Assembly: GCA_024692565.1 (NCBI GenBank)
Contig: JAILMN010000010.1
Location: 124,001-188,000, forward strand
Source of the DNA: Paludibacteraceae bacterium
GTDB taxonomy: Bacteria > Bacteroidota > Bacteroidia > Bacteroidales > Paludibacteraceae
DNA length: 64,000 bases
Reading direction: 5' to 3'
Under the pieces are notes generated by a model. The model did no database searches, was not told the origin of the DNA, and saw only the letters and a program-made list of their open reading frames with translations. This document shows, one piece after another, positions 61,604 to 64,000 of the stretch. The number at the start of each line of letters is the position of its first letter. Within the stretch, counting starts at the first letter, position 1. The position numbers were made by a program, and so were the translations under genes.

Positions 61604-62413
61604 ATGCGAGTAATTATTGAACCTTCGTACGATCTGCTGAGCCAGTGGGCTGCGAATTATGTAGCAAAACGTATCAATGAGTTTGCACCCAAAGAGGGCA
61701 AACCCTTCGTTCTCGGTCTTCCTACCGGCTCATCGCCGCTGGGTATGTACCGTGCCCTCATCGAACTCAACAAAGCAGGCAAAGTGTCCTTCCGCAACGT
61801 GGTGACCTTTAACATGGACGAGTATGTCAACCTGCCGGAAGAGCATCCCGAGAGTTACCACAGCTTCATGTGGACCAATTTCTTCAGCCACATCGACATC
61901 CGCAAAGAGAATGTCAATATCCTCAACGGCAACGCCGAAGACCTCGTTGCAGAGTGTGCGCGCTATGAGGAGAAAATCCGCAATATCGGCGGTATTCATC
62001 TGTTCCTCGGAGGTATCGGTCCTGACGGCCACATCGCCTTCAACGAACCGGGTTCGTCGCTCTCCAGCCGTACGCGTAAGAAAGAGTTGACCACCGATAC
62101 CATCATCGCTAACAGCCGTTTCTTCGATAACGACGTCAACAAAGTGCCCAAGACCGCCCTCACCGTAGGTGTAGGTACTGTCATGGATGCCAAAGAAGTG
62201 CTTATCATGGTCAACGGCCACAACAAAGCACGCGCCCTGCAGCATGCTATCGAGGAGCCGATTAGCCATATGTGGACCGTCAGTGCACTCCAGATGCACC
62301 AACATGGTATCATCGTCTGTGACGAAGCTGCATGCGAAGAACTCAAAGTAGGTACATTCAACTATTTCAAAGACATCGAGCGCAATAACCTCGATCCCAA
62401 GACATTGCTTTAA
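61604..62413 (+). CDS. nagB: Glucosamine-6-phosphate deaminase
   Basis: The 269 aa enzyme converts glucosamine-6-P to fructose-6-P and ammonia. Visible motifs are the phosphate loop [13 protein letters not shown] (about residue 38-50), the catalytic [10 protein letters not shown] (about 69) and [17 protein letters not shown] (about 137), which holds the conserved His. The length is typical. It overlaps cysS by one base (TAATG), and a TAAAATA-type spacer precedes it. Confidence 0.96.
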   Translation: MRVIIEPSYDLLSQWAANYVAKRINEFAPKEGKPFVLGLPTGSSPLGMYRALIELNKAGKVSFRNVVTFNMDEYVNLPEEHPESYHSFMWTNFFSHIDIRKENVNILNGNAEDLVAECARYEEKIRNIGGIHLFLGGIGPDGHIAFNEPGSSLSSRTRKKELTTDTIIANSRFFDNDVNKVPKTALTVGVGTVMDAKEVLIMVNGHNKARALQHAIEEPISHMWTVSALQMHQHGIIVCDEAACEELKVGTFNYFKDIERNNLDPKTLL

Positions 62414-63876
62414 TGCTGGAAATTTATAATTCATTAACGCGTTTCAAAGAAACGTTCAAACCCCTGCACGAAGGGCACGTAGGCATGTATGTCTGCGGGC
62501 CTACCGTCTATGGTGACGCCCATCTGGGACACGCTCGTCCTGCCATCACTTTCGACCTGCTGTACCGCTATCTGCAGTACCTGGGTTATAAAGTGCGCTA
62601 TGTCCGTAATATCACCGATGTGGGACACCTCGAGCATGATGCCGATGAAGGAGAAGATAAGATAGCAAAGAAAGCACGACTCGAGCAACTCGAGCCGATG
62701 GAGGTCGTGCAATTCTATACCAACCGCTATCATCGCGATATGGCGGCGCTGAACGTGCTGCCGCCCTCTATCGAACCCCACGCATCGGGACACATCATCG
62801 AGCAGATCGCCTTCGTGCAGAAGATTCTTGACAAGGGCTACGCCTACGTGTCCAACGGTTCGGTTTATATGGACGTGGAGAAATACGCCAAGGACTATCC
62901 GTACGGCAAACTCTCCGGACGTAACCTCAACGATATCGTCACCGAGACGCGTGAACTCGACGGACAGGACGAGAAAAAACACTCTTATGACTTCGCGTTG
63001 TGGAAGAAAGCCGCACCGGAGCATATCATGAAATGGCCGAGTCCTTGGTCAGAGGGCTTCCCAGGCTGGCATATGGAGTGCTCCACGATGGGCACGAAGT
63101 ACCTCGGTGAGCAATTCGATATCCACGGCGGCGGACTTGACCTCATCTTCCCGCACCACGAGGCAGAGATCGCACAGAGTTGTGCTGCCCTCGGTCATGA
63201 GTCGGTTCACTATTGGATGCATAACAATATGATCACCATCGCCGGCAAGAAGATGGGTAAGAGTTACAATAACTTCATTACCCTTGAGCAGTTCTTCAGC
63301 GGCAATCATCCGCTGCTGTCGAAACCCTTCGGACCGATGGTAATCCGTTTCTTCATCCTGCAGGCGCACTATCGCTCTACCGTGGACTTCTCTTCCGAAG
63401 CCCTCGAAGCGGCGGAGAAAGGTCTGCAACGTATGCAAGAAGCGTATGCGCGTCTAATCAAACTGCAAGCCGGCAAAGAGACGACCGTAGAAGTAGTCGG
63501 TCTGCGTCAGCGCTGTACCGAAGCTATGGACGACGACCTCAATACGCCGTTTGTCATCGCCGCGCTCTTCGATTCTACACGTGCCATTAATACTGTTCAT
63601 GACGGCAAAGGCACCATCAGCGAAGCGGACCTCAAAGAGCTGCGCGAAGTATGGCATACTTTCGCCATCGACATCCTCGGTCTGCGACTCGAAGAGCAAT
63701 CGGCTGACGGCGGCAAACAGAAAGCTTTCAGCGGAGCCATCGACCTGCTACTGAATATCCGTCTGCAAGCCAAGCAGAACAAAGATTGGGCGACATCCGA
63801 TAAGATCCGCAACGAACTGACGGCTCTCGGATTCCAAATAAAGGACACCAAAGACGGCTTCGAGTGGAGTCTCTAA
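62413..63876 (+). CDS. cysS: Cysteinyl-tRNA synthetase
   Basis: The 487 aa class I synthetase has the zinc/HIGH region [19 protein letters not shown] (about residue 27), WHMECSTM (a zinc ligand, about 216) and the KMSKS-type loop [11 protein letters not shown] (about 277), with Gly in the third position. A C-terminal helical anticodon-binding domain completes it (length normal). The gene is translationally coupled to nagB and overlaps the next gene by 13 bp. Confidence 0.96.
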   Translation: MLEIYNSLTRFKETFKPLHEGHVGMYVCGPTVYGDAHLGHARPAITFDLLYRYLQYLGYKVRYVRNITDVGHLEHDADEGEDKIAKKARLEQLEPMEVVQFYTNRYHRDMAALNVLPPSIEPHASGHIIEQIAFVQKILDKGYAYVSNGSVYMDVEKYAKDYPYGKLSGRNLNDIVTETRELDGQDEKKHSYDFALWKKAAPEHIMKWPSPWSEGFPGWHMECSTMGTKYLGEQFDIHGGGLDLIFPHHEAEIAQSCAALGHESVHYWMHNNMITIAGKKMGKSYNNFITLEQFFSGNHPLLSKPFGPMVIRFFILQAHYRSTVDFSSEALEAAEKGLQRMQEAYARLIKLQAGKETTVEVVGLRQRCTEAMDDDLNTPFVIAALFDSTRAINTVHDGKGTISEADLKELREVWHTFAIDILGLRLEEQSADGGKQKAFSGAIDLLLNIRLQAKQNKDWATSDKIRNELTALGFQIKDTKDGFEWSL

Positions 63877-64000
63877 AAGAGAAATATTACTGGTATAAGA
63901 AGGCGCTGTGGGTGCTTGCCGCCCTGGCCCTTCTTCCGTTTGTGCTTATCCCTTTCTGGAAATGCAGCGGGCCGAAAGAACCGGCGGAAACGATTCAGGA
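63864..64000 (+). CDS. N-terminus of a membrane-anchored protein (cut by window end)
   Basis: A GTG start at 63864, inside the end of cysS, opens a frame to the window edge: [21 protein letters not shown], a hydrophobic helix to FVLIP, then [15 protein letters not shown]. It is a single-pass membrane segment with a short cytoplasmic start. Overlap with cysS suggests coupling. The family is not recognisable from 45 residues. Confidence 0.6.
   Translation, partial: MESLKEKYYWYKKALWVLAALALLPFVLIPFWKCSGPKEPAETIQ

Overview
The window looks like a chromosome segment of an uncultured gut or rumen type member of the Bacteroidota, most likely order Bacteroidales. The evidence is a set of promoters of the TTTG-N20-TAnnTTTG class (most with exactly 20 bp spacing), a Rnf operon headed by an RseC-like gene, very large secreted proteins with type IX secretion (T9SS) style C-termini, and a tmRNA whose tag ends in NYEYALAA. 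This assignment is an inference from gene content. I could not run a 16S or whole-genome comparison.

Layout. 1-12.3 kb is core chromosome. It holds the end of an EEP-family nuclease gene, tRNA-Arg(CCG), and a tight six-gene minus-strand operon (ftsK, lolA-like, trxB, GNAT, Fur-family, zinc peptidase). It also holds a plus-strand rseC-rnfBCDGEA operon whose RnfB is missing its ferredoxin domains. 12.3-51.2 kb is an accessory region. Giant secreted repeat proteins occur as cassettes in which a giant gene is followed directly by a small gene with an N-terminal signal and a C-terminal 'P-G, membrane helix, basic' tail. There are three such cassettes: 17.8-12.4 kb (minus), 32.6-40.6 kb (plus) and 42.8-51.1 kb (plus). 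The first two are inverted relative to each other and both end in the same ~140 bp repeat. A third copy of that repeat lies at 41.5 kb.

Next to the first cassette (20.5-22.1 kb) two divergent signal-peptide-bearing heads share a 49 bp inverted repeat (48/49 matches) at an in-frame junction. Inverting the segment between the repeats would swap the head on the 1101 aa protein, so this reads as an invertible antigen or surface-protein switch. Between the inverted cassettes (22-32.6 kb) sits AT-rich defence-like cargo: a RES-like/SIR2/UDG-like three-gene operon, a DUF4143-type ATPase, a MITE-like element with divergent promoters, a RelE-type toxin-antitoxin pair, and an HNH/EVE-like/GIY-YIG-like nuclease cluster. 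A DUF6169-like gene with a small partner and a MntA/HepT pair follow at 40.8-42.3 kb.

51.2-64 kb is core again. It holds tRNA-Ala(CGC), tmRNA, a secreted thioredoxin, a K+/H+ antiporter, an SDR epimerase, and a DEAD-box helicase converging on and overlapping a NOL1/NOP2/Sun methyltransferase. It continues with comF and a glgB-tlpA-nagB-cysS operon, followed by the first codons of a membrane protein.

The most promising leads for something undescribed are the head-swapping inverted repeat, the giant-plus-small-CTERM cassettes, and the RES/SIR2/UDG-like operon.
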